Shown: positions 21,761-32,864 of the stretch, in pieces
Layout: the number at the start of each line of letters is the position of its first letter
Position numbering within the stretch: the first letter of the stretch is position 1
NCBI GenBank assembly: GCA_963556695.1
Contig: CAUWAG010000010.1
Coordinates: 5,332,001-5,396,000, forward strand
Direction: 5' to 3'
Length of the DNA stretch: 64,000 bases
Origin: Anthostomella pinea
Taxonomy: Eukaryota > Ascomycota > Sordariomycetes > Xylariales > Xylariaceae
Position numbers and translations under genes: made by a program
Notes under the pieces: model-generated
Told to the model about the DNA's origin: nothing
The model's database searches: none
The model's input: only the letters and a program-made list of their open reading frames with translations

Positions 21761-22927
21761 ACCCAGAAGACGACCACGGAGAGACTTCCCCCCTTAAACG
21801 ATTTGAGAACCCTTCACTTGCGAGCAAAGCTATATACCCACACTCTCTTAATCAGAGCATCCAGCCATGGGCAGGCAAATTCACCATCGACGTAAGCTAC
21901 CATGCGGTCAAGGTCCGTTAGACCATTGTTTTCCCGATACGAACAAGGAGTCCACCCAACTAGCAAGAAACCCCAGGAGGAGAACTGGAGCGGCAAGAGG
22001 ACCGATTACCGCTTCTGAGCTCGATTGGTCGCGACTTTCGTCCCGGTCTTCGGCTTTGTGAGGTTGGGATCTCTTGCCGTCCTCTCGTGTACCTGGTCTA
22101 CCAACGGTCCTTCGCACACGCCTACCGGTTTTGGCTCTCAGGTTCATCTGTATATTGCCTTTCAGTATTCCTACCTCCATCCATCGCGATGGTCTTCAGT
22201 GTTCCGCCCTCTGGGATGGGTCATCAGCGCTATGGCAAAGATCAAGGAGGGAGTCCACCTGATTGCACGACTGAATTGGGTGAAGATCGGGGGACTCCCT
22301 GGTAGACAGAAAGGAATAGACCAGTAGAAGGATGGCTGGCTACGAATCACCTACTAGGGATTTACAGTTGATACAAGGACTCGTATTATATTGTGGCGGG
22401 ATGTAAGGCGGCATGATGGCTGGGAGGATATACGTCGAAGACGACAGGGTACCATCAGATGTTTAACAGGCGGAGAGCATATTCCATACGTCGTTAATCC
22501 TCATATGCAGCTCCAGGCGAGTCAATGAACCAAGGGACTACCATCCACACGGCTTACAGCATACGCTTAAGCAAGTCGATCTCCTATCTCCCGAGAAAAA
22601 CATGCCCACATCCAAGGCCTCCCACACCGGGTGTGAACATTGACCAAACTCAACCCTTAAGAATAAGGGGAATCTTAAGAAGAAGGGGAATCTATGGCTA
22701 TCACTGCGAAAGTTTCTGGCATTCACTACCCCCTAAACCTGGGGTAAGAGAAGCAGGTTAATATGCAGAGGGTGTTTTCCCTCCCATCTTGATATAGACT
22801 ACTCAAGGATACAAATCCCGTCCCAGACTGGGGCCGGGAATGGAGGATGGCCATCAAGGAGCAGCCAGTAACAGATTTTGCAGCCATTGACGCATTCCCC
22901 AACGATAACTTTCGAAGAGGCTCTCGC
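21761..22927. other. Intergenic region
   Basis: About 1.2 kb downstream of the 2EXR gene, reaching the stop of the minus-strand aldo/keto reductase. Several overlapping short frames occur on both strands without domain resemblance. No structured repeat stands out. Confidence 0.45.
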
Positions 22928-24107
22928 CTACGAGTGTCCCTGGACATCCCGCGTCACATAAGGCTCCTCGAGATACTTCTCCTCCTCCTCGGTCAACTCC
23001 TTACCACGCGCATCGAGCGCCTCATCCATCCTCTCCACACTGCTAAACCCGACGATCGGACTGCTGACCCTCTCATTGATCCACGCGAGCGCTACGTGGC
23101 TCATCTTCCACCCACGCTTCTTGGCCACTTCCTGCACGCGCTTGATGACTTCCTTGTCGCTGTCGCTCTGGCCAGTAGTCATCATCGAGGCGCCCTTCTT
23201 TTCCTGCTCGCTGCGAATCGTCTTGCCGGTCTGCTCAGGCGCGCGCGCAAGGTGGCCGCGGGCGAGCGGCGACCAGGGGATGAGGCCGACGCCCGTGGCG
23301 TTGCAGAATCTGTTCCATCGTCAGCTATACAAAGCCTTGCCAAGTCAAAGACAGAACATACTTATTCATCTCCCTCTCCTCCTCCCGATACAGCAGATTG
23401 TAATGGTTCTGCATGCTGATAAACTTGGTCCATCCATTCCTCTCGGCGCAATGCTGCAGCATGGCAAACTGATACGTCCACATGCTACTCGCCCCAATAT
23501 ACCTCACCTTGCCACTCTTCACCAGATCGTGCAGCGCCTCCATCGTCTCCTCAATCGGGGTAAGATCATCGAATCGATGGATCTGCAGTAGATCCATATA
23601 CTCCAGATCCATCCTCTTCAGACTCGCGTTCACGGCTTCGAATATCGCCGTCCTACTCAAACCCCCACGGTTGACGTAGTCTTTCGAGGCAGTCATCGCT
23701 TGGCCATAAACTATGCCCCGGACATCGGGCGTCTCGCCGACGTAGCCCCAGCATTTGGAGAGGATGACAAGTTTGTTGCGTGGGATGTTGTACTTTTTGA
23801 TGGCGCGGCCGATGATCTCTTCCGAGACGCCGTTGGAGTAGACGTTGGCCGTGTCCCAGGTGTTGAGGCCGCGGTCGAAGGCGGCTTTTAGGAGGGGGAG
23901 CGCGGCGTCTTCTTTGATGACCCAGGGTTGCCACGCGGTGTCACCGAACGACATGGCGCCTAGGATGGGCACCGAGACTCTGAGACCGGAGTGTCCAAGT
24001 CGCTTGTACTCGGCTTTGGTCTCGTTGATCGATTTGATGACTTTGTCGTCGTTGTTCGACATGTCGAGATTGCCGAACGGCTGGGTGTCACGAGTTGCCG
24101 ACGCCAT
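22928..24107 (-). CDS. Aldo/keto reductase
   Basis: Two exons (minus, 24107-23362 and 23309-22928) give 375 residues. The AKR tetrad is present: Asp and Tyr in [10 protein letters not shown], Lys in ILSKCWG and His in LQIHRFD. The [23 protein letters not shown] block and the C-terminal [31 protein letters not shown]-site region are typical of the fungal versicolorin/aryl-alcohol-like subgroup. It is cytosolic, with no signal peptide. The intron is supported by the continuous join [21 protein letters not shown]. The substrate cannot be predicted and no biosynthetic cluster surrounds it. Confidence 0.9.
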
Positions 24108-24808
24108 TGTGGTTGCTCTTGTTGGAAAAGAATCAAAGGGAGTGTTTGGAAGGAGATGCTCTGAGATTGGATATGCTTATGAAGTGAGGTACTTATACTG
24201 TTGGACGAGAATGAAGCGATTGGACCTGAGGAACGACAATGACGTGAATGACGTGACATTGAGGAGGGGTTGAACGGACTTTAGCCAGTACGGCCGACCT
24301 CTTCGTGTGGCCACTTCCATTTGGCAAGACTTGGGCCCTGTTTCCGTGTCAGCCTCATTCTAATCGGTGCGACGGACGTGCTAAATACCCGTTCAGGAGC
24401 ACGAATATCATATCGAGGGGGAGCAAGCTGTGCTGCGACCCCCACGCCTGCGAGAGGCGATGCGTTGGGAGCGAGAAGACAGGCTGCGAGTAACAACTCG
24501 GAAATCATGTTCACAGTGTGGGAGTTCGAACTAGTGGGCGAACACCGCTGATGGTTAGTCAGGAGAAGTGCAACGTCAGACGTTCAACGTCAGGTATACC
24601 TCACGGCGACTACTTTGATATGGAGGCATCTCACAAAGTAGGGGAAGATGGAAAGCAGCCGATGATGTATAGACAAGCCTGCTTTGCCACGAAGCACACT
24701 TGCTTGACTAGGGTACCCAGGTCATAGTATCCTGTTGTCTCATAGCTGACGAAGACTCAGTGAAGAACGGCCAGTTATTGCTCCTGGTGACATGCTTATG
24801 TATGCCTA

Positions 24809-25018
24809 CACTCAGACCTCATAAGTCTCCGTACGCGCTATGTATACAAGACTCCTAGTCACCTATGGAAATTTCGAAATACTGGAATAAACATGCAGGG
24901 ATAAGTAGCTCTGGTTTGATACGCCACTCTTGATGCTTATTGCATGGTGCTTATTCCGATTTAATAATTTACCGTTGGTTGATGGACGAGTGGTATACAG
25001 AGACTTCACCGAGAATAT
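24809..25018. mobile_element. MITE-like element, copy C (right end eroded)
   Basis: The left terminal repeat CACTCAGACCTCATAAGTCT is preceded by TA at 24807-24808. The interior from about 24867 (GAAATTTCGAAATACTGGAA) to 24985 aligns with copies A and B, including AATAAACATG, GCTTATTGCATGGTGCTTATT and CCGTTGGTTGATGGACGAG. The right end, GTATACAGAGACTTCACCGA near 24993-25012, is a degraded form of the terminal repeat. Confidence 0.7.
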
Positions 25019-25194
25019 GCTCGATGTAGCTTCAACCAAGACTCCGAGGCCAGAGGACAGTCAGTCCATAGCTGTCGTCGCAGGATTTCGGTGGTACAAC
25101 CAAGAACACGTAAAGTCCTCAGATCTCGTTTGAGCCGGCTATCCGTTCAAGCAGCATGAATATGACTGACTACCTTAGTCTATCATATCTCAAA

Positions 25195-25338
25195 GTAGTG
25201 ATCGTTGATCTAAGAGGCAATGCCGCTGTTACGGGACGGAGCTGTTTACCAGCAGGGGTAAAGCGATGGCTGTACGGTTATATCAGACCGTTCGTAGTGA
25301 TCATTGATCTAAGAGAAATGCCGCGGTTTCAGGACGAA
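25195..25338. repeat. Diverged direct repeat, two units 99 bp apart
   Basis: GTAGTGATCGTTGATCTAAG at 25195 recurs as GTAGTGATCATTGATCTAAG at 25294. Similarity continues for about 45 bp (GAGGCAATGCCGCTGTTACG against GAGAAATGCCGCGGTTTCAG). The origin is unknown. Confidence 0.7.
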
Positions 25339-25579
25339 GAAATTTCCCTATCGAAGGAAGTATCACCACGCCCCTGCGGATTTCATTGCTATACACGAAA
25401 AGAAAACAGGGGATATCGAGATAAAGGAACAAAAAGCAAGGAGAAGTAGGGCACTTGGTGTTTGGCATTTTTCGACTAAAGCCCGCTTGGGAATGTTGCT
25501 ACAACCCGTGATAGTCTCAATGTATGTGCGTAGCGGTTCCTAGGCAACCAGGTTGAAAACACGCCATGGGGGCTGGGAC

Positions 25580-25698
25580 GACATAAACAATGCTCGGAGA
25601 TAAGTGTACACTGCAATAGGCGAGGGTCATATCGATCTCAGCAGCTAAACACGGTGCACATCGTGGTGGTACTTGGCAGTGGTTGCTTCCCCTGACAC
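25580..25698 (+). ncRNA. Possible 5S rRNA-like remnant
   Basis: The segment around 25630-25680 contains CGATCTCAGCAGCTAAACAC and GGTGGTACTTGG in the order and spacing of the internal part of eukaryotic 5S rRNA (GATCTC..AGCTAAGCA..GG..GTACTTGG). The ends do not pair convincingly and the GGGTGACC-like motif is altered, so if related it is a decayed copy. Dispersed 5S genes and 5S pseudogenes are known in filamentous ascomycetes. Confidence 0.3.
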
Positions 25699-26376
25699 CG
25701 ACGTGGCCCCAGTGTGCACGGGTCGGCCATTGGTAATGGTCCTCGTTGATGTATTGCTAAGCAGTCGAATTCTAGAAACCGCTGTTGTTCATCAGGTCAC
25801 GAGGTTTTCCTGGAATGCACGGGATACACAATCAGGTATGGTCATCAAGTTATACACAGAGGGTGACTATCTGAAGTACCCAAGTAGGTTTATTACACAA
25901 GTCTCGTTGAAGGACATCTCAACATCATCAAGATCAATGCCACAGGCAGCCACCAACCCCATCGCCTGCGATTACCACTGATGCAGTTCCTTGCCCCTTC
26001 AAGATCGCCTGATCTTTATTATACACAGATTCCGCTGCATCGTCCACTGGATGTACCCCACGGTGGACAGGTCCAGATCGCCGAGATTGGACCAAGTTTG
26101 ACTTTCCGGATAAACACCGAAGCAAGTGCGAGAAAGTCTATAGTCATGATTTGTGATGCAGAGTCCAACCACAACCGGAATATGCACGCCGCACGGAGAT
26201 CAGTAGTAGGTGTAGTAAAACAGAGAGGGAGAGAATGGCTCGATGGTACACGTGGTCAGCGGCTTAGGATCCCCATGTCTTTGGTATACCCTTAAGCGCC
26301 TACTTCTGACCACGTATTGGATTTGTAATAGAGGGGGGGCTTGTCTGCGGGACGAGGGCTGTCGACTCGTAGGTGC

Positions 26377-27576
26377 TTAGAAGGGAATGTTGGGAGAAGC
26401 TTGAGGGCCCATAGCCTCTTGCTGCTCCTGCAATTCCTCTCCACCAGCCTCGATGGTAATGCCCAAACCAACCTTGGCAGATTGCTACACCAAAGTTGTC
26501 AATAAATGCCCGGGAGAATGTTAAAGTTGTTACAGTTGGACTTACAGTGAGGTGATCGACATCGGCACAGAAGGACATCATGACAGGGGGAGCCACTCGC
26601 TTCTCGAGGAGGCAGCCCAGCTTGCCCTTGGAGTCGACCTGAGCTCGGAATGTAGACATGCGGAAATCATACTTTACGCCAACAGCTGTGATCCCTTCCT
26701 TCTGCATGGGTGCCATCATGCTGGCGCCCGGGGCGGCCTGAAGGGTCATATCAACACCGGCCTGAACCTTGTCCGACAGTCTTCTCCAGTAGGTAGCGTT
26801 CAAAGCACCTTGGGCGTGTAGCTGTACAGTGGCGATCCAGTCGTCTGACTTGTATCTGCCGCAGTACGACATGGCAGACTCGGGGGGTTGGTTCAGTGCA
26901 GCGCGTTGCCAGACAGCCTCGATTCCTAGCGAAAGTTTCCGTGTAACAGATTGTAGATGGCTAAGGATGAAGATGCCTGTGGCACCTCCCTCGAGATACG
27001 AGGGGTTCAGCATTTTCAGTGACGAGGTGAAGTCGGCACCAGTGTACTCGTGCTCGATCGACGCCATATCCTGAGATCCGATCTGGAATTGAGCCTTTGT
27101 AACGAGAGCCTGGGACCATCGGTAGTTGAAGCGCGTTGAAAGCATGCCATCGTTGTCCATGCTCCCTTGTAGGAAGACCTGTTGTGCAATGCACTGATTA
27201 GTCTACAGTCGTGGCGGTCGAAAGGTAGAGTTTAAAGGTGGGTGCAGCAACTGACATTGTTTGTGCCGAACAGTGCGGCAAACGCATAGGGCTTCATGTG
27301 CTCTCCCATGGCAAACTGATGCGAGACCTGGAACAGCGGCGACAAGCTCACAGCCTTGGTAAGGTCTGCGCGTATGCCCGTGTGCATGTAGTTGGTGAGG
27401 GAGACTTCGCGCTGGACCTCCTTTGTGATGGAGTCGACAGTGCCTGGGTTGGACAGGCCGAGGCGCGCTCGCCGGTCGGAGAAGGACTTGTATGCATCTG
27501 AGACGGCGCTTGCGATGGGATTCGCAGTCAGGAGGCCCAAAGGCGACGCCGGCTGCACTTCGAAAGTGGACGTCAT
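26377..27576 (-). CDS. TOM40: Mitochondrial import receptor subunit TOM40
   Basis: Tom40 is the beta-barrel channel of the outer-membrane translocase through which nearly all nuclear-encoded mitochondrial proteins enter. Three exons (minus, 27576-27256, 27178-26546 and 26484-26377) give 353 residues, near the Neurospora length. Family segments include [44 protein letters not shown] barrel strands, [36 protein letters not shown] and the C-terminal [18 protein letters not shown]. There is no cleavable presequence, as expected. The tail after the last strand is acidic and Gln-rich. Confidence 0.95.
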
Positions 27577-28541
27577 GATGGGAATGGAAATGGAACCGGA
27601 CGAGCAGGAAGAGCTGGGAAGGGTGCGGCGAATTGGCGGTTCTCGTCGCAAGGCTGTCGATGGGCAAGATGGCTCGGAAAAGCGCACAACTCGCCGATGT
27701 CAAGAGCTCCGAGAGGTATGGGATGAGAAGATGGGCAGCTGGTTTGTACGGGTACGAATTGGACTTCGAAAAAATCAGTCCCTGGGCCTTGCGGCAGTGA
27801 GATCAGCGACCCGGGCCAAGTCCCACAGGAGGTCCGTCTCCACTTCATCGCGCCGGAGTAAAGGGAAGCCGCGCTCCGACGCCTTCCGGCTTGCCCGGAC
27901 TGGATCCAATCCAATTCCTCGGGCTGGCGGGCTGGCGGGCTGGCCAGGGCAGCTGCCGGGGAGCTGGCTGGCAGTTGACTCGGGTCGCAGCCGAAGTACA
28001 TTTTCTTGGCAGTGCCATCCGGTACGCCCCAGTAATTTATTCAACTCATCGTGAGTTCCCGTCATCAGAGCTGCATCTTCAAGCTTGGCCGTCCCCAGCA
28101 ACTGTGGAGTACTCTCATCCTAAGTTTCCTTTTTCTTCCTACCTCAGATTGAAGGTTTCTTCAACCGCGACGACTCTACTTTCTCTTAAGGTTACTAGCA
28201 AGCTGTGTGCCTGTCTGCCTAACTCACGAATACCAAGTTGCCACTCCCCCACGGACATATCAGCTAAACGCTCAGACTTGTACTTCAGCCCGGACACTGC
28301 TCGTCAAGCAGGCCTTGCCACAAGCTCTCTCAAGCTATACTAGTTGGAGCTTACATGGCCTCACCTATATAAGTTGATCTATCTGCTTGAGCGTACTGCA
28401 AAAAGACACCGAACACCCTCGACCCCTAAGCCCGTGCTTGTAGAGTGTCCACATTCACTTGCAAGCTTGGAGGGCGATTGCATCCCATAGAGTTGCGAGT
28501 CGGAGCTGGAAGCCCACAATAGCTGATTACTCGGCTTCACC
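27577..28541. other. Divergent intergenic region
   Basis: About 960 bp carrying the promoters of TOM40 (minus) and the PFK-2 gene (plus). A GGCTGGCGGGCTGGCGGGCT direct repeat lies at 27922-27941. No gene recognised. Confidence 0.5.
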
Positions 28542-30629
28542 ATGGATACATTACTGTAAGTCCTTTATTCCTGCTTCATGTTGGTAGTTGCCCGGCCGTT
28601 CTGCGCACACGCAAAGCCCGGCGTCCCTCTGGGCCGTCATATGGAATTGACAGAGCCTGCGGCCTTTAAATTCGTCGAGATAGCAAGTTCTCTACAGTCT
28701 TCATCTACCCTGCTGTCCACCCTCCACCACTGCCCACGATCACACCACGAATATGTAACAAGAAGTTCACCTCGGCGACGTGTGTCGTCATGAACTTTCT
28801 GAAACTGACGAATGTAGCACCGCCGATATCGCGGCGAACGCGCCTCGTTACCGACGCAAGAGCAGTACTTTCATCGATGGCATTCACGATGTCCCCGAGG
28901 AGGCCGACCGGGCACCGGCCCAGCTGTATAGTACTATGTCTGGGCGGCTCTTCCATTCGGGTCGTATTGCGATTGTCATGGTTGGGCTGCCCGCCAGAGG
29001 AAAGACGTGAGTGTCATATCCCACACAATGCCATTCGAGGTACGTTCTGATAGTTCCGTAGCCACATCTCGGTCTCATTGGCACGGTACTTACAATGGTA
29101 TGTTGCTGTATTCCCCGTCATGGTTCCATTCTTATCGACCGCAGGTTGGGAGTCAAGACCCGGATTTTTCATCTTGGAGACTATCGCCGTGCCACGGTTG
29201 AAGGAGGTGGCGACGTTCCGGAAGACTATTTCTACCCTGACGCGTCTCCAGCTTCAGTCATGCTACGGCAAAAGATCCTGAAGAAGTGCCGCGAAGACAT
29301 TTACGGCTGGCTCAACCATGAGAATGGACAAGTTGCCATATACGATGCTGTCAACCCTACAGCCAGTGGTCGTCGATCACTAGCGAAGGAGTTCGCCAAG
29401 CACGATGTTCAGGTACAACCGGCTTCCCCCGTGATTCGTTGGTAGTGCTAGACTAACATCCCCCAGACTCTGTTCCTCGAATCCTATGTCAATGATGACA
29501 AACTTCTGCTAGAAAACGCGCGCAATGTCAAGATTGGATCTCCAGATGTTGGTCGCCTAGCTGCCTGACCCTCTCAAGATGCCACTAACTTCAGCAGTTT
29601 GCCAACATGGATCCCGACGAGGCAGCCACTCTCTACCTTCGGCGCATCGAGACCAAGATTCCTAGCTTCGAAACTATGAATGAGAAGGAGCTGAACTATA
29701 TCAAGATGATCAACGCAGGCAACAAGTTCTTCTACAACAACGTGTCATTCAACTACCTCTCACATCGCATCGTTTTCTACCTCACCAACACACATATCAA
29801 GTCTCGCGCTACGTTCTTCGTCCGTGCCGGCGCAGCGACGGAAGATGCGAGTTACAAAGCCGATGCCCCCCTCTCGAAAGAAGGCGTCAAGTATGCTCAA
29901 GTCATGGCCGATACCCTGGAAAAACACCGCGAGCAGGAACATGCCGCGTTGAAAGCCCGTAGTGGACCAGATGTTCCGAAACGGCAGCTAACGGTGTGGT
30001 GTTCGACACGTCTGCGCACCCTGCAAACGGCCGACGCCTTCAAGGACCGGGGATACAAAGTCCGCCAGCGCAGTCAGATGTCCCAGATAAATCCTGGAGT
30101 CTGCGAGCGACTGAGTGAGCGTGCGATCCGCCGCTTGTACCCCGACGAGGTCGAGCTGCACGAACTCGATCCGTACCACCACCGCTATCCTCGCGCGGAA
30201 TCGTACCACGATCTAGCCGTCCGACTTGAGCCTATCATTCTTGAGCTTGAGCGGGAGCAGAACGACCTGGTCATCATTGCTCACGAGAGCGTGCTTCGTG
30301 TTTTATACGCGTACTTGATGCATTGCAGTACTATGGATATTCCGAATCTCAAGTTCCCACGCAACGAAATCATCGAAATAGTTCCGGCGGCGTACCAGAA
30401 TGAGGCCAAACGGGTTCGGATTCCTGGCCTTGACCCCAGTACGGTTCCCGGCTCGCCAGAAGACATTTGCATTCCGGTGCCCGACAGTGGTGCCGGCACC
30501 CCGGCACCGTTGCCTGGTGGTGGTCTGTCTTCGCCAGCGGAGCCGGTCGCTAATGCCGAGAAGCCCCCGGAGAGGGTGGTGAACAAGGCAGCGGAAGCCG
30601 TGAGAGACAGGATCACGGATGTAGACTGA
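28542..30629 (+). CDS. 6-phosphofructo-2-kinase (bifunctional family, phosphatase site altered)
   Basis: The enzyme makes fructose-2,6-bisphosphate, the allosteric activator of glycolysis. Six exons (28542-28555, 28818-29006, 29062-29097, 29145-29412, 29467-29547 and 29598-30629) give 539 residues. The kinase half has Walker A GLPARGKT (61-68) and the family motifs TRIFHLGDYRR, ILKKCREDIYGWL, VAIYDAVNPT and FLESYVNDD. In the phosphatase half the RHG motif that carries the phospho-accepting His reads RAG (Ala273), while the downstream GVCERLSE glutamate and the IAHES histidine remain. By analogy with yeast Pfk26, which also lost that histidine, this is probably kinase-only. A Pro/Gly-rich tail follows residue ~465. 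The first coding exon is only 14 nt, followed by a 262-nt intron. Confidence 0.9.
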
Positions 30630-30861
30630 ACGGGGAGTTGGAATGGCCTGGTCAATGGGCTCTAGGTTTGCTCGGAGTGCGGCAAATAGTTCATGAAGGA
30701 AGGGCTGTCACTGTTTGGGCTGATGAGACACCACCACTAGAATGAATAGACGAGTTGAATGTTTATCGGACAGTAATTAAGTACTCGTGTAACGCAATTT
30801 TAGGGGCTTGCTCTACTGCTGTGTCTTGGACAGCTGCAGTTCAAACACATAGTAGCAGGGC

Positions 30862-32079
30862 TCAGAAAAGAAGTCCACCCAGCATCATGCCACCGAACAT
30901 GGGTGCCATCATCGGAAATCCCATGCCACCGCCATATCCCATTCCATAAGGCCGTCCATACGGCGCATACGGCCTCCCATATCTTCCTCCATAAAGGCCC
31001 CCAGGATACCCACCTCCGAGCCCACGTCCTCCTAGTCCACCACCGAGCCCACCACCATAGCCCCCGTCATCCGGCGTCACAAACCGCGCCGGTCTCCCAC
31101 CACCACCTCCTCCTCGCTGATCCCACCCGCTGGTAAAGGTATACTCCAGCACGCTCGGGCTCAGCCGCTTCACGTTCTCGACGCCCTGGTACGATTTGTT
31201 GGGCGGCAGCAGGTAGACCTCCTGGCCGGCGTCGTCCTCGCCCAGCAGCTGCGGCTGGCCCGTGCGCAGGGCCGCCTCGAGCCCGCGCCTGTAGATCCGG
31301 TGCTGCTGGTACAGGTCGCGCTCCCGCTGGGCGCGCTTGTCGCGCTGCTGGTTGCGCTGCTCGTGGGTCGTGCCCGTCAGGGCGTCCTTCATGCGTCGGC
31401 CGAGGCGGTGGGGCGCGGAGATGGGTGCTTCGCCGGCTTGGCTTTGGGGTCCTCCGGCTTGGGGTTGGGGTTCGGCATGGGGAGCCTGTTTCTGGTCATG
31501 TTTCTTCCCGTGTCCGAGTCCTAAGAGTCCGTGTCCTCCTCCATGGTGACCATCATCGTCACCCTCCTCGTCCGTGCTCTCGGCCTCGACGTCGTTCCAG
31601 CTCCACTCGCGGCGCAGGCGGCCGACGTGCTCGCGCTCGGCCGGGTCCAGCGAGTTCAGGTACGTCTCGTCGTCGAGCGGGTGGTGCCAGATGGAGCGCG
31701 GCGGATCCTGGCGCGTGTCGACGAAGAACTGGTGTGCGTTCTGCGGGTCGTACGAGCGCACCCAGCCCTCGGGTAAGGGGCGGCGCTCGTCTTCCACTGT
31801 TCACAAAATTGCTGTCAGTCGACGGGGTCTGGCCTGGGACAAGGGTAGAACCGGGGAAACGGGCAGTGGGGATCAGTAATATAGGGATAGGTAGCAGTTC
31901 TGACGAGATAGAAGTGACAGTCGGGATAGGGGCAGGGGAGGTCAGAACGTACTGCTGCGCCGGTCCTCAGGTGGGATGCCGTTACGCTCGCGGCGCGCGA
32001 GGGGGGGCGCCGCCGAGCTGCCTCTGCCCATGACTTCATCGTAGGTTGGGGGCGGCTTGGCGCCTTCGGGAGCAGACAT
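30862..32079 (-). CDS. WW-domain protein with Gly/Tyr-rich tail
   Basis: Two exons (minus, 32079-31953 and 31796-30862) give 353 residues. A PPTY motif sits at residues 10-13 (AKPPPTYDEV). One WW domain runs from about 49 to 82 (LPEGWVRSYD to SIWHHP, with Trp54, Trp79 and Pro82 in place). A charged, His/Gln-rich linker with helical arginine-rich stretches (RDKRAQRERDLYQQHRIYRR) is followed by a C-terminus rich in Gly, Tyr and Arg that ends in methionine- and glycine-rich hydrophobic sequence. WW domains bind PPxY peptides, so self-association through its own PPTY is possible. The specific role is unknown. A tandem neighbour, the ubiquitin hydrolase, carries PPxY motifs. Confidence 0.85.
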
Positions 32080-32864
32080 TCTGGTGATGGGTAGTGTGTC
32101 GTGTAGATATAGTAGGGGGCAGCGTCAGGTAATTTACGTAGGTGAGTGATGGATTATAAGCTATAGCCAATGAAGTGGCTGTCGTGAAGGCTTCGTTTTT
32201 TAGGTGGGCAGTCAAGTAGTACCTTAGGGAAACATAAGACAGGTACCTAAGGTAGGAACATAAGGTAGCCTTGGAAGCGAAAGGCAACCTGCTTCTTGTC
32301 ACAATATGACATAGTTCAATCGTCACAGTGTCACAAGCTGCTCATGTGCGTTGGACAACATGAAGCCCACTTGCTTCGATACCTAGGTAACTACTTTTAT
32401 TGGGCGTCCCTTCTAAACCTTACCTACCTCTGCTGTCAATTGGTCTCATCACTGATGCCGAGCAAGCGCGTCATGGACCTGTTAGGAGAAGCTTAAGTTA
32501 TCCGGCGTGATGACGTACCAGTATACATTATACCTATGTAGATCCACGACGCAAGCTGAACGGCGGATTGTCACATCAGGTGATTAAGGTCTATTGTCAT
32601 GAAGTGTTTTTGTGACACCACCACTGCCAAATCGCTGCTCCCCGTAATCTGTAATCATGTCCCCGGAGCTCCATGCTATGCAATGACAGACAAGTACGAC
32701 GTGCAAGTCCGCGCCGCAGATGGTGACCTGGGCTACCCACGCACCAACCATATCTAGACACTTTCTTGAGGTAACAACTTGTACCGCCAGCGCCTGTTGG
32801 GTATCTTGAGCCTGAGCCGCCTAAGGAAACCAGCCAAATCAAAACAACCCCCGTGGCAGCAGTC
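32080..32864. other. Intergenic region between WW gene and ubiquitin hydrolase
   Basis: About 785 bp containing the WW gene promoter and the 3' flank of the ubiquitin hydrolase. AGGTACCTAAGGTAGG-like words recur near 32240-32270. No gene recognised. Confidence 0.5.

Larger units (their letters stand above)
24108..26376. other. Gene-poor region, 2.3 kb
   Basis: No intact gene was recognised. The stretch holds a MITE-like copy (24809-25018), a direct repeat pair (25195-25338) and a 5S-rRNA-like remnant (around 25580-25698). The open frames at 25673-25981 (plus) and 25934-26187 (minus) overlap each other and match no family I know. Confidence 0.5.

Noticed and set aside
22600..22760. Possible further MITE copy from AAGAATAAGGGGAATC words
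   Set aside because: It lacks the family core and terminal repeats; only a short AATAAG word is shared.
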